From JAHELQ01 sp965603365 (GTDB lineage: Bacteria > Acidobacteriota > Aminicenantia > UBA2199): DNA of 64,000 nt. The translations under genes were made by a program, and so were the position numbers. Shown piece by piece: positions 51,285 through 59,858 of the stretch. Under the pieces are notes generated by a model. That model ran no database searches. It saw only the letters and a list, made by a program, of their open reading frames with translations, and had not been told where the DNA came from. Within the stretch, counting starts at the first letter, position 1; each line of letters opens with the position of its first letter. The stretch spans positions 1 to 64,000 of the forward strand of contig CBFDCR010000020.1 in the NCBI GenBank assembly GCA_965603365.1, given 5' to 3'.

Positions 51285-51408
51285 GAGTAAATTTTACTCG
51301 GCCACGAGTGATTTTTAGTCAACAAACAATCATAAAAAATTCTTCATGCATCATAAAAAAGTCCGGCCAAATTACGGTTCATTGGCCGATAACGATAAAA
51401 AATCACTC
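51285..51408. repeat. 21-bp dyad array 2, right cluster
   Basis: GAGTAAATTTTACTC at 51285-51299 is followed after six bases by GAGTGATTTTTAGTC at 51306-51320, again period 21. An inverted copy, GATAAAAAATCACTC, lies at 51394-51408. Together with 50350-50472 these flank the higBA module. Confidence 0.75.
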
Positions 51409-51451
51409 GATATCGAGTCCCATTCCCCAAACCCAACTCTTTAAGGGGTAT

Positions 51452-52765
51452 TTAGTTTGCTTCCCTGATGATGCGGAAACCTAAGTCGCGGCGTTCCAGG
51501 GGGCCGTAGCGGCTGATGATGTTGTTGACGTTGTGATGGCCCCGCTCGGCAGAGCGAATACCGGTGGCGCCGGGACAATCGAAGCTGCCCCCCCGAACCA
51601 CGTTTTCCCAGTATTGATTCCTGTTGACGTTATTGTGAATCGGGCCGAAGGGGTCCTGGTAAGAAGACTTTTCATAAAAGAACTTATCAAGGTAATCCCG
51701 GCACCATTCGGCCGCGTTGCCGGCCATGTCGTGGGCCCCGTAGGGAGATGCCCCGGCCGGGAATGAGCCCACCGGTTGGGTTTGATTGGCGCAGCAGTAA
51801 TTGGCCCGGCTGCAGTCGGGAGCGGAATTGCCCCAGGGATAGCGCCGCTGGTCTGTTCCCCGGGCCGCCTTCTCCCACTGGGCTTCGGAGGGCAGCATTA
51901 TGGTCTTGCCGGTTTTTTTCGACAGCCAACTGCAAAAACTTTCGGCCTGATTTAAAGAGACATTGACGACCGGTCGGGAGCCCCGGCCCCAGCCTTCATC
52001 ACCGGGTTTTGGCCGGTTGGTCTCCTGGCAGAATTTATCATACTGCTCGAAGGTAATCTCATGTTTAGAGATATAGTATTTGCTTAAGTATACCGCATGG
52101 ACCGGCCTTTCCATGGGGTCTCCCTCGTTAAAATTGTCCCCCATCATAAACTCCCCTTCGGGTACTTCCACCCACTGGATGCCCAGTACCCGGGTATCGT
52201 AATCGGGATCATCTCCGCCCCCGTTGTCTGTTTCACTTTTTTTCCTGGTCAGCAGCAGCGCGGCCACGACGCCCCCTACCACCAGAACACCGGCGGCAAT
52301 GAGCAGGGGAGATATTTTCTTTTTTCGAGGCTTTCCCGCCGGTCTGGCGATGACCATGGGCCCCTGGGGATCTTCAACACCCAGAAAAATACGCTGGTAC
52401 TCTACCGATGACTCCAGGTCGATATCTTCCACCGTGGCGGTGTCTGAAATGTCCCTGGCCGTTCTGAAATGTTCTCTGGCCATGAGGGGATTGCCCCACT
52501 TCTCATAGGCGGCTCCCATCAGTAAATAGATCTTTGCCGCCAATTCCAGGTCTTGTTCATCCTTATTAAAAAAAGAGAGTAACTGTTTCAGGTTGTCGAT
52601 GGCTTTTTTATAATCCCTTTCCAGGTACTTTTGTTTGGCCAGGGAAAACAGGCTCTCCCACTGGCTGTCACCGGGATAGAGCCCCGGATTTCCAGTTAAG
52701 AGCAAGAACGACAGGCCGATGGCCAGTCCTTTTACCGTAAGATGCCAATACTTCCCGCTGCGCAT
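51452..52765 (-). CDS. TPR, transmembrane and SUMF1/FGE-like protein (copy B)
   Basis: A 437-residue paralogue of the protein at 48016-49332, alike from the first residues (KYWHLTV) to the end. It has the same order: anchor, TPR-like helices, second membrane helix (KISPLLIAAGVLVVGGVVAALLL) and SUMF1 domain (VPEGEFMMGDNF, SRPVVNVSLNQAESFCSWLS, LPSEAQWEKAARG, HDMAGNAAEW, VVRGGSFDC). The second catalytic cysteine of FGE is missing here too. The start has the same GGAGGCAACGTC leader and an upstream dyad. Tandem duplication followed by invasion of repeats and a TA module is the simplest history. Confidence 0.85.
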   Translation of the reverse strand: MRSGKYWHLTVKGLAIGLSFLLLTGNPGLYPGDSQWESLFSLAKQKYLERDYKKAIDNLKQLLSFFNKDEQDLELAAKIYLLMGAAYEKWGNPLMAREHFRTARDISDTATVEDIDLESSVEYQRIFLGVEDPQGPMVIARPAGKPRKKKISPLLIAAGVLVVGGVVAALLLTRKKSETDNGGGDDPDYDTRVLGIQWVEVPEGEFMMGDNFNEGDPMERPVHAVYLSKYYISKHEITFEQYDKFCQETNRPKPGDEGWGRGSRPVVNVSLNQAESFCSWLSKKTGKTIMLPSEAQWEKAARGTDQRRYPWGNSAPDCSRANYCCANQTQPVGSFPAGASPYGAHDMAGNAAEWCRDYLDKFFYEKSSYQDPFGPIHNNVNRNQYWENVVRGGSFDCPGATGIRSAERGHHNVNNIISRYGPLERRDLGFRIIREAN

Positions 52766-52823
52766 GACGTTGCCTCCTATTTGATGAATAGAAAATCCTT
52801 TTCTGTTGCTGCATGACTATATA

Positions 52824-52837
52824 TACGTTTATACGTA
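52824..52837. promoter_or_regulatory. Dyad upstream of SUMF1 gene copy B
   Basis: TACGT-TTAT-ACGTA followed by AAAAAAAACCACG, the same as at 49389-49402, and 58 bases upstream of the start codon. Conservation after clear divergence of the rest of the intergenic DNA suggests function. Confidence 0.6.
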
Positions 52838-52888
52838 AAAAAAACCACGCTCGGATTTTAATCGACGATTTGCTCACTGTTTTACCAG

Positions 52889-52920
52889 CAGCTCCCCGGC
52901 AGCTAAATCGTGCCTCTGGG
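52889..52920. repeat. Solitary terminal unit related to array 3
   Basis: Contains GCAGCTCCCCGGCAGC, like the units of the 63420 array, followed by a 21-base end motif (starting CAGCTAAATCG, ending GCCTCTGGG). That end motif matches the right end of array 3 (63809-63829) at 20 of 21 positions. Confidence 0.65.
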
Positions 52921-53066
52921 TGTCCTGTATTATCAAATATTTTGCCATTTGTTTTTTTTCGCTTTGCTTTTTTCCGGTTCTCCTTATACCTTCCGTACTT
53001 AACCTATGAAATGGTCGACAACCGGTCCTTGTGGTATAATGTTCAGAAAAAACAGGAGGGTCTAAC

Positions 53067-53891
53067 ATGATATGTGTGAACAGCAGTGGTAAGAGCGTTA
53101 AGCGGGTTCCTGTGGCGATGTGTGTGTGTTTCGTCTTTTGTCTGTTGACGAGCCACTTCGGCTTTAGCCAGGAACGTTTCCTGATGGATCAAAACACCTT
53201 CGAACAATTTAAGAAGGCCAAGAGGTTGTATGACAAAGGCTATCATTTTTTTTCAAAGAAAAAGTATTCAAAGGCCATGAAACCATTGACCGATTGCGTG
53301 GGGATATTTCCCCAATATTCGGAGGCTTACTTCTTACTGGCCCAGATGTCCTACGAGAATAAAGAGTATCCTGCCGCGCTGGACTACATCGAGAAGGCCA
53401 GGGACAATTATAAGTTCATGGCGGACATGCGGGTGGCCACTCAACTGGAGTACCTGGATACGCTGCGGGAGCAGCAGCGGAAACTGCAAGAGAATCTGTC
53501 TGCCTGGAGAGATAGATTAAAAAGCGCCGGGACCGCAGTGGATCGCCGGGAGATCGAGTCAGAAATTGGAAAAATTGAAGGAGAACTCAGCCAGATCCAG
53601 AACCGGCTCAGCGACCCGCTTCCCCGCGTGGGAGAGATACCGGCGGCATACTATTATGTACACGGCAATATTCTTTTTAAGATGAAAAGATACCAGGATG
53701 CCCATCAGCAGTACCTGGAGACCGTCAAGGTCGATCCCACTCACGGCAATGCCTACATTAATCTGGCCAATTTATACTATATGATCAAGAAGTATGAGCG
53801 GGCCCTGTTTTATTTGAACAAGGCGGAGGAAAACGGTGCCAGGGTTAATCCCAAGTTCAAGGAAGCAGTACTAAAGGGACTGGGCAAGTAG
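53067..53891 (+). CDS. Secreted TPR protein
   Basis: A 274-residue protein with GGAGGG upstream and a signal peptide (VPVAMCVCFVFCLLTSHFGFSQ). Two or three tetratricopeptide repeats follow (YHFFSKKKYSKAMKPLTDCVGIFPQYSEAYFLLAQMSYENKEYPAALDYIEKA). A coiled coil spans about residues 135-180 (LREQQRKLQENLSAWRDRLK...IEGELSQIQNRL). Further TPRs end the protein (ALFYLNKAEENG). It probably scaffolds proteins in the periplasm. It is followed after 55 bases by the large secreted protein gene. Confidence 0.85.
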   Translation: MICVNSSGKSVKRVPVAMCVCFVFCLLTSHFGFSQERFLMDQNTFEQFKKAKRLYDKGYHFFSKKKYSKAMKPLTDCVGIFPQYSEAYFLLAQMSYENKEYPAALDYIEKARDNYKFMADMRVATQLEYLDTLREQQRKLQENLSAWRDRLKSAGTAVDRREIESEIGKIEGELSQIQNRLSDPLPRVGEIPAAYYYVHGNILFKMKRYQDAHQQYLETVKVDPTHGNAYINLANLYYMIKKYERALFYLNKAEENGARVNPKFKEAVLKGLGK

Positions 53892-53946
53892 ATTTTTTTT
53901 AAAATTCGCGGCTTTCGCAGAGCCGTTAATGTTTGGAGTGTGAACG

Positions 53947-56900
53947 ATGAAGAATAAGAAACGTACCGGCTTGTTGTGCCTGTTGACGCTGGTAATCGGC
54001 TGTGTGTTGCCGCTTCCTGCCGAGGATATCGTCATCCCCGGCGACGTAAGCCGCATCAGCTATTACACCAATTTCTTTTACAATTATCCCGGCCAGGACT
54101 TTATCTATTATTTAAACGACCGCCTGCTCTATGCCGAAAAGCCCGACGAAAAGGTCCTGGAACGGGGACTTCGGAACAAGCTGAGAAAGGTCATCCTCTG
54201 GCATTCCCTCATAAAGAAGTTCCTTCAGAAGAGCAACCCCGATAATCCCCGGCAAATCAGTTTTGATCTGGCCGATCCGAAGGGATTTTCCAGGGCCAAA
54301 CTCTTTTTAAAACTGCTGGGTCTGAGTTTGCAGAAGAATGAAAAGGGAGACTATTTGTTGAATGCCGACAGGTCGGTGGGGGCGGTGAATTATTCTAAAT
54401 TCGACTTGATCAATCCCCTGGCCCTGCAAAGCAAGCTCAATAGAACCCAAAAATTTCAGTTTAAAATAAAAGAGAGCCGTGTTCCCATCCCCTGGGAACT
54501 GTCGAAGCTGGAAGAGATAACCGGAAAGAAGCTGGAGGCGACATCCTTTTTTGAAGAGTTGATCATGGATGAACGGCTCTCCCTGCTGCTGGGAGTGCTG
54601 TACCGCCTGTCGGACCGGGAAATTCAATATATCGGCGATCTGATCCCCCAACCGGCAGGGGGGGCCTGGAAGAAGATTTATGAGGATAAGAAGTTGTTGA
54701 TGGGCATGTTTGTACTGTCATCGGCCTTGAGGGTGAAGGAGAACCGGTTGGATCTGCCGGGAGGGGCGGAAGCCGACGTCTTCTGGTCCGGTTTAGTGGG
54801 CAAAGATTATCGGGAAGCTCCCTTCGATTTTCTGGTTCAACTGGCCACTGCCGAGCACGGCAAGTGGAATTATTTGTATGTGTTTTCCTATTTCCTGCCT
54901 GCCGATATGCAAAAAATTCTCTTCGGGGAGCCCCGGAAAATGCAGGCCCTCTGCCGCCTGATTCAGTTGGCGGAAGAGGAGAAATTGACCGGTTCGAGCT
55001 TTCCCGGATTGCGGCCCTTTAGTTTCTATACCCTCATGTATGCCTTACAAGCCACGGGAGATAAGGTTAATTTTCCTGGGGGGCTTTTAGCCTGGATGGG
55101 GCCGGTCCGACTTAAATATTACACTCAATTTAAAAATGAATCGGCAGAAATGAAAGCTGCCAGTGATGCCTCTACGGTGTATGATTTGCTCTGGTTATTG
55201 CTCAAAGTGTCGAGTCTAAATAAGAATGGAATGGGGGAGATGCAAAAATTCATCTCCATCTATTCAAAATTTTATCCCCGACCGGAGCTTCTGAACAAAG
55301 AGACAATTGCCGGTCTGTATAATATGTATGAAAACTATAACGTACTGGTGGATTTTGCCGAAAAAATTCCCTTCAAGAAGCCGGAAACAATATCAAAATC
55401 GTTTTCCGATCTGGTTTTACGTTTGGATGAACTGGATAAGGATGACTTATCGCTATTTTCCTCTCTGATCCAATCCGTCTTTGAATTGTTCTCACAGCAG
55501 GCCAAATATATTCCCGCAGATTTAAGTCCCGATTATGACCGCATGGTGGCCGCGCTGCTGGACATTTCGATGGATAGATCGGTCTTTTACGACCGGTTTT
55601 TTCAATATCTGGAAAGGGAATTGAAGATCCCGTTAAAAAGCAGTACCGCCGACGATGCCTTCATGGATTTTATCCTGAGAGGCATCCCCAATCGAACCCT
55701 CCATATTCAAGATGCCAGCTACCGCTTTATTATCAAAAATGTTTTTAAACAGACTCTCCAGGAGATCCTGGCGTCCCAGGAGATCGGTTCGCTGGGTATG
55801 CTGCTGGAAATCAACCGCATGCTTGAAAAGATCCGGCAGGGTAATGCCGAGGAAATGGCCTCTATCCGGCAGCGTCTCTTCGATCTCTTTAATGTCTTGC
55901 CCAATCCCGGCATCAGCGACAATGCCCCCAGATCGGTCAGGGACAAATTTAAACCTTATTCCCGAACCGCTCTCAACCGCGATCTACAGCATTTGGTCAA
56001 TAAATCCAGGAATCAATCGCCGCCGGAAGCATTGAAAAAACTGGTCAGCGAAATTAAGACCAAATACCTGATTTATCATTTGCGGGATTACCTGCTGGCT
56101 CATGCCTATGCCCTGAATGCCAAAAACCTCGACCTGAAGTCTTTCCTGAATCCCAACCTGGTTCGTCTCCACGATTTTGAGGGGGAAAAGGGCCAGACCC
56201 CGTGGAATTTTACCGCCGCCCAGAGGCGGGGGGATACGTTGCTGGGATTTCATCTAAAGGGCGGCCTGTCCCGGCTGAATATCGACTTTGCCGCCAATTT
56301 AAACGACCATCTATTTGGCCGGAACTATATTTACAATGCCCATCATATCCAGGCGGTGATTGTCAACCTGCTGGATTTCTATCCGATACCGGGGGTCAAC
56401 CACAGCCAGACCTATACCGCCCTGTTGGTGAAGTTTGCTTTAGAACTGATCGAGCAGGCCAAAAAGAATGAGGACATCCGGCACGATTTGTGCCGGGAGC
56501 TGCCGACCATTACGGCCGGCTTTCATTACCGAAAAGCCATGCAGTATATGGGCCGTCAGACGGACAACCACAACCTCTTCTTTTCCGAATTGCTGCAAAT
56601 CGGCCGGCGTTTTTTCCAGAAGGGAAATCATTTGAATGGATTTTCCGAGCAAGAAAAATTGACCGCCTACTCCCGGGGTCCGCTGGCTGAAGTGATCGGC
56701 CATGAGAATCACCGCTTCGGTAATATTTACTATCATACCTTCGGCACCCTCACTCCCCGGCAGATGCCGATCTTTCCCCAGGAGGTAGCCAATTTATTTG
56801 ACTCCGGCTGGATCGGTGGAGAGATGATCAACGAGTTCAAGGTCAAGGTGGCCTATCATGCCTATCGGAAGAAGATTTCATCCCATTTGTCCGGTCAGGT

Positions 56901-57060
56901 CCTCTACCAATTCCTGTTCAAAACCTGCCGACAATTTTACAGTCAGAATCACTCCCGGGATTATTACAGTACCTATTTTGTGTTCGATATTTTCAACAGC
57001 TCTTATTTAAATAAAACCATTAAAAAATTAAATCAGCGAGGACATTTAAGAATACAATGA
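53947..57060 (+). CDS. Large secreted protein of unknown function
   Basis: A 1037-residue protein with a signal peptide (KRTGLLCLLTLVIGCVLPLPAED); the cysteine at 19 could make it a lipoprotein but the lipobox is poor. I recognise no domain. The sequence is largely alpha-helical, with a C-terminal region rich in Tyr, His and Phe (FHYRKAMQYMGRQTDNHNLFFSELLQIGRRFF). It overlaps the VWA gene by four bases (ATGA), so the two proteins are probably made together and may interact. It looks like a lineage-specific envelope protein. Confidence 0.8.
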   Translation: MKNKKRTGLLCLLTLVIGCVLPLPAEDIVIPGDVSRISYYTNFFYNYPGQDFIYYLNDRLLYAEKPDEKVLERGLRNKLRKVILWHSLIKKFLQKSNPDNPRQISFDLADPKGFSRAKLFLKLLGLSLQKNEKGDYLLNADRSVGAVNYSKFDLINPLALQSKLNRTQKFQFKIKESRVPIPWELSKLEEITGKKLEATSFFEELIMDERLSLLLGVLYRLSDREIQYIGDLIPQPAGGAWKKIYEDKKLLMGMFVLSSALRVKENRLDLPGGAEADVFWSGLVGKDYREAPFDFLVQLATAEHGKWNYLYVFSYFLPADMQKILFGEPRKMQALCRLIQLAEEEKLTGSSFPGLRPFSFYTLMYALQATGDKVNFPGGLLAWMGPVRLKYYTQFKNESAEMKAASDASTVYDLLWLLLKVSSLNKNGMGEMQKFISIYSKFYPRPELLNKETIAGLYNMYENYNVLVDFAEKIPFKKPETISKSFSDLVLRLDELDKDDLSLFSSLIQSVFELFSQQAKYIPADLSPDYDRMVAALLDISMDRSVFYDRFFQYLERELKIPLKSSTADDAFMDFILRGIPNRTLHIQDASYRFIIKNVFKQTLQEILASQEIGSLGMLLEINRMLEKIRQGNAEEMASIRQRLFDLFNVLPNPGISDNAPRSVRDKFKPYSRTALNRDLQHLVNKSRNQSPPEALKKLVSEIKTKYLIYHLRDYLLAHAYALNAKNLDLKSFLNPNLVRLHDFEGEKGQTPWNFTAAQRRGDTLLGFHLKGGLSRLNIDFAANLNDHLFGRNYIYNAHHIQAVIVNLLDFYPIPGVNHSQTYTALLVKFALELIEQAKKNEDIRHDLCRELPTITAGFHYRKAMQYMGRQTDNHNLFFSELLQIGRRFFQKGNHLNGFSEQEKLTAYSRGPLAEVIGHENHRFGNIYYHTFGTLTPRQMPIFPQEVANLFDSGWIGGEMINEFKVKVAYHAYRKKISSHLSGQVLYQFLFKTCRQFYSQNHSRDYYSTYFVFDIFNSSYLNKTIKKLNQRGHLRIQ

Positions 57061-58211
57061 ACAAGAAAAAGATTCTTTTTTTCGTGATCCCTTTTTTTAT
57101 GTTGGTTATAGGCATCCACTATGGAGAGCCTACGGAAATCACCATTCACTCCCCTAAAAAGAATACCATCTGGCTGGGGCAGAAGCAGATAAAGGTTTCG
57201 GTAAAAACCGCCGATCCCGATTCGATTCGCCGTGTGGAGTGCTATGTGGATGGAAGACTGGTCAAGGAATTCCGGGAGCCCCCCTACACCTTCAAGTACA
57301 ACTTCGGTGACAATCCCAAAAACCGCACCATTAAAGTCGTTGTGCGGGGTAACCAGAACAAGATCCTCGGCAGCAAGGGGATCGGCTCCTCAAAGTTGGA
57401 TGATTTCCAGGAAGTGGATGTGTCTCAAATCGTAGTGCCGGTGGTGGTGACCGATCGGCGAGGAAATTATATCGATGGGCTTAAGAAAGACGACTTCTCT
57501 CTGACGGTGGACGGCAAACCCCGGGAAATTTCCTATTTTAATCGCAGCGGCAAGGCGAAGTTTCACATGGTGCTGTTGATCGATATCAGTTCCTCCATGA
57601 AGGACAAGATCGCCAGGGTGAAGGAGGCGGCCAAATTGTTTTTGGATCAATTGCTGACCAAAAACAATCAGGCCATGATCGTATTTTTTAACCATGAGGT
57701 GCTGGAGGACACCGATTTTACCACCGACGTCAACGAGCTGGTGAATTCCCTGTCGGTGGCCTTCCCCTTCGGCGCCACCGCTCTCTACGATGCCGTTGCC
57801 TATTGTGTTCGGTTATTAAAGGGAATTCCCGGCCAGAATATCATTGTCTTGTTTTCCGATGGGGAGGACAACAGTTCCTATATGGACCCCTACACCCTGA
57901 TGAAGCGGGTCGAACACTCCAATGCGGTGATCTACTCCATCGGGCGGAGAACGGTGGAGGAAAATAACGACAAATATCAGGAGCTTTTACAGCAGATATC
58001 TGCCTCCTCCGGCGGCGTCACCTTTTTGCTGGCTAACCCCGATGAGATCGAGAAGGTTTATCAGAAAATCCGTCAGGATATCCAGGCCAAATATATCCTG
58101 CAGTTTTCCCCCGAAAAAGAGAAACAACTCAATCGGTTTCACAAAATCACCATTAAACTCAAAAACGGCAAGAGCTATCGGGTCCGCACCATCAAGGGTT
58201 TTTTCTATTAA
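57057..58211 (+). CDS. Secreted VWA-domain protein (acidobacterial VWFA-related type)
   Basis: A 384-residue exported protein with a signal peptide. Residues 26-100 resemble an Ig-like fold (ITIHSPKKNTIWLGQKQIKVSVKTADPDSIRRVECYVDGRLV). A linker VPVVVTDRRGNYIDGLKKDDFSLTVDGKPREISYF leads into the von Willebrand A domain at about 168-360. The metal-ion-dependent adhesion site DISSS is at 176-180 and the later VLFSDGEDNSS is present. The linker is the signature of VWFA-related proteins abundant in Acidobacteria. It is coupled to the preceding gene and converges with the next, overlapping by 20 bases at the 3' ends. Confidence 0.9.
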   Translation: MNKKKILFFVIPFFMLVIGIHYGEPTEITIHSPKKNTIWLGQKQIKVSVKTADPDSIRRVECYVDGRLVKEFREPPYTFKYNFGDNPKNRTIKVVVRGNQNKILGSKGIGSSKLDDFQEVDVSQIVVPVVVTDRRGNYIDGLKKDDFSLTVDGKPREISYFNRSGKAKFHMVLLIDISSSMKDKIARVKEAAKLFLDQLLTKNNQAMIVFFNHEVLEDTDFTTDVNELVNSLSVAFPFGATALYDAVAYCVRLLKGIPGQNIIVLFSDGEDNSSYMDPYTLMKRVEHSNAVIYSIGRRTVEENNDKYQELLQQISASSGGVTFLLANPDEIEKVYQKIRQDIQAKYILQFSPEKEKQLNRFHKITIKLKNGKSYRVRTIKGFFY

Positions 58212-58980
58212 CCACTCCGATGCGGATGGTCAAATCGTACTTTTCCCGGATTCCCTGCTCATCCTCCTTAAAAAAAGCGGTTTGAATGGACGAGCACTTT
58301 TTTATCTCCCTTTGCTGTCTTTTTTTGGTCTTCGACTTCTTGATGGCCCGAAGAGCCAGGCCGGCCAGAGTCAAGACAGAGAAGGAGGAACTGTCCAGGT
58401 CCGGATAGCTCCCATTTACCGGATTGTAGATGCCGTAGCCGATGGCCGCCGGCTCCAGCCGGCTTTTGCCGGTCAGGCGCAGGGGGGCGAGCGACTTCGT
58501 TTTTTGGGCCACCAATTGGTCTTTTACAAACATGGATAGACGGGTATCTACCTGTTTGGTTTCTGTTCCCTCAACGTCCGGTTCATCTGAACCGGCCAGG
58601 ACGATATCGATCTTGATCTCTTCTTGAAGGATTGTGTTTTGAGTTCTGGCCTTTACCGCTAAAATATAAGTGTGGGAGGCCGTCTCCCGGAACAGGTGGG
58701 CCACGGTAAAATCCACCACGTTTGGGCCCCGCTGCAGCAGCCCCACCCGGACGATATTTTCCTTATAAATCAACTTGTAGTAGGCATCGGCAGATAGGTC
58801 AACCCCCACCAGGAGCTTGTCGGGCTGCCGGTCGCCTTCGTATGAATCGTTCCGGATCAGGTAAACTTCCCGAATCGTCGGCATACTCTCTTCTACTATG
58901 TCGGCGCCGTAAATCCCTGGAAACACCAGCAAAAGGGTGATTATGATTGCCGCGAATTCTGTGAACCCCCTCTTAATCAT
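58192..58980 (-). CDS. Secreted protein of unknown function, coupled to a TonB-like gene
   Basis: A 262-residue exported protein (signal peptide FAAIIITLLLVFPGIYGAD). The middle contains beta strands typical of small envelope proteins (VYLIRNDSYEGDRQPDKLLVGVDLSADAYYKLIYKENIVRVGLLQRG). Near residue 220 there is a basic segment (RAIKKSKTKKRQQREIKK). I recognise no family. The start overlaps the TonB-like gene stop by four bases, so they are cotranslated. The 3' end overlaps the VWA gene on the opposite strand. Confidence 0.75.
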   Translation of the reverse strand: MIKRGFTEFAAIIITLLLVFPGIYGADIVEESMPTIREVYLIRNDSYEGDRQPDKLLVGVDLSADAYYKLIYKENIVRVGLLQRGPNVVDFTVAHLFRETASHTYILAVKARTQNTILQEEIKIDIVLAGSDEPDVEGTETKQVDTRLSMFVKDQLVAQKTKSLAPLRLTGKSRLEPAAIGYGIYNPVNGSYPDLDSSSFSVLTLAGLALRAIKKSKTKKRQQREIKKCSSIQTAFFKEDEQGIREKYDLTIRIGVVNRKNP

Positions 58981-59771
58981 TTTTCACCGTACTCGAAGAC
59001 AAAATAGACCTCGATATTTTGGGCCGGGAAGTCGTCCGGGAGTTTGGGCAGCGGCGTACTGGCCCGGATGGCCAACAGTGCCGCCAGGTCCAGGGCCTCC
59101 CGGCCCGAAGATTGCCTGATTTCTGTCTTTGAAATGCGGCCGTCTTTCTCGACCACCGCCACTATCCCCACCCGGCCTTCGACCCCCACCGCAGTGGCCA
59201 GGGGAACCGACCAGTTGAGTTGAATCTTATCCACCGCCTGCCGGGCCCAGGGTTTGATATTGTAGTGTCTCACCTGAAAAAAATCGCCTTTCCCGGCAGC
59301 CAAATGCACCCTGCCGATGCCCGGGTTTTCGGGGTCAAACCGATAGGCATACCTGCCGAGATTGCGTTTTTTTGAGGTTTCGATATCCCTCTGGAGTTGT
59401 TCCAGGTCGGCGAACTCCCGGGGGGCGACTGTATTTGACTTTAACGATAGATCCAGATCGATGGACAGCGGCCCGGTCTTTTCCCCTCTGCCGGAGAGAG
59501 GACTTTTTTTTGCAGCCGCCGCTGCATTAGGGCCAGCCAGTGATCCCGTGGGGACTTCCCCTTCCGGCGGTTGAATAGTACCGGGTACAATCTCCTGAAC
59601 CTGTCGTTCAGGGGTCGGCAGCCATATTTTCTCCCCCGGAACCAGGACGATTTCCGTTATCTTCTCCGTTGTTTCATAGGTTTTAACCTGGAAGGAGAGA
59701 TTGATGAACCAGTGGAAAAAAAGAAAATGGAACAGCGCCGAGCCGAGGAAAAAAGCGATTCTCCTTTTCAT
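58977..59771 (-). CDS. TonB C-terminal-domain protein
   Basis: A 264-residue protein with an N-terminal membrane anchor (KRRIAFFLGSALFHFLFFHWFINLSF), a proline-rich periplasmic linker (TPERQVQEIVPGTIQPPEGEVPTG), and a TonB-type C-terminal domain: VHLAAG..., VGVEGRVGIVAVVEKDGRISKTEIRQSSGREALDLAALLAIRASTPLPKLPDDFP and VYFVFEYGEK. TonB transmits proton-motive force to outer-membrane receptors, but ExbB/ExbD are not nearby, so this may be a TonB-like paralogue with another partner. Confidence 0.85.
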   Translation of the reverse strand: MKRRIAFFLGSALFHFLFFHWFINLSFQVKTYETTEKITEIVLVPGEKIWLPTPERQVQEIVPGTIQPPEGEVPTGSLAGPNAAAAAKKSPLSGRGEKTGPLSIDLDLSLKSNTVAPREFADLEQLQRDIETSKKRNLGRYAYRFDPENPGIGRVHLAAGKGDFFQVRHYNIKPWARQAVDKIQLNWSVPLATAVGVEGRVGIVAVVEKDGRISKTEIRQSSGREALDLAALLAIRASTPLPKLPDDFPAQNIEVYFVFEYGEK

Positions 59772-59858
59772 AATGGATTTAATGCTCTGTTTATCAATCT
59801 TTACGACGACTATTTACATCATAAAGTTTCGCCGATCCCCGGCGTTCCTTCGTATCGA

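Larger units (their letters stand above)
52766..53066. other. Divergent intergenic region between SUMF1 copy B and the TPR gene
   Basis: No gene is supported. It carries the copy-B dyad (52824-52837), a solitary end of repeat array 3 (52889-52920), and an extended -10 promoter TGG-TATAAT (hexamer 53035-53040) for the TPR gene to the right. Confidence 0.6.

Noticed and set aside
53905..53930. Terminator after the secreted TPR gene
   Set aside because: A short hairpin (CGGCT...AGCCG) exists but no T-run follows it, and the next gene starts within 20 bases.
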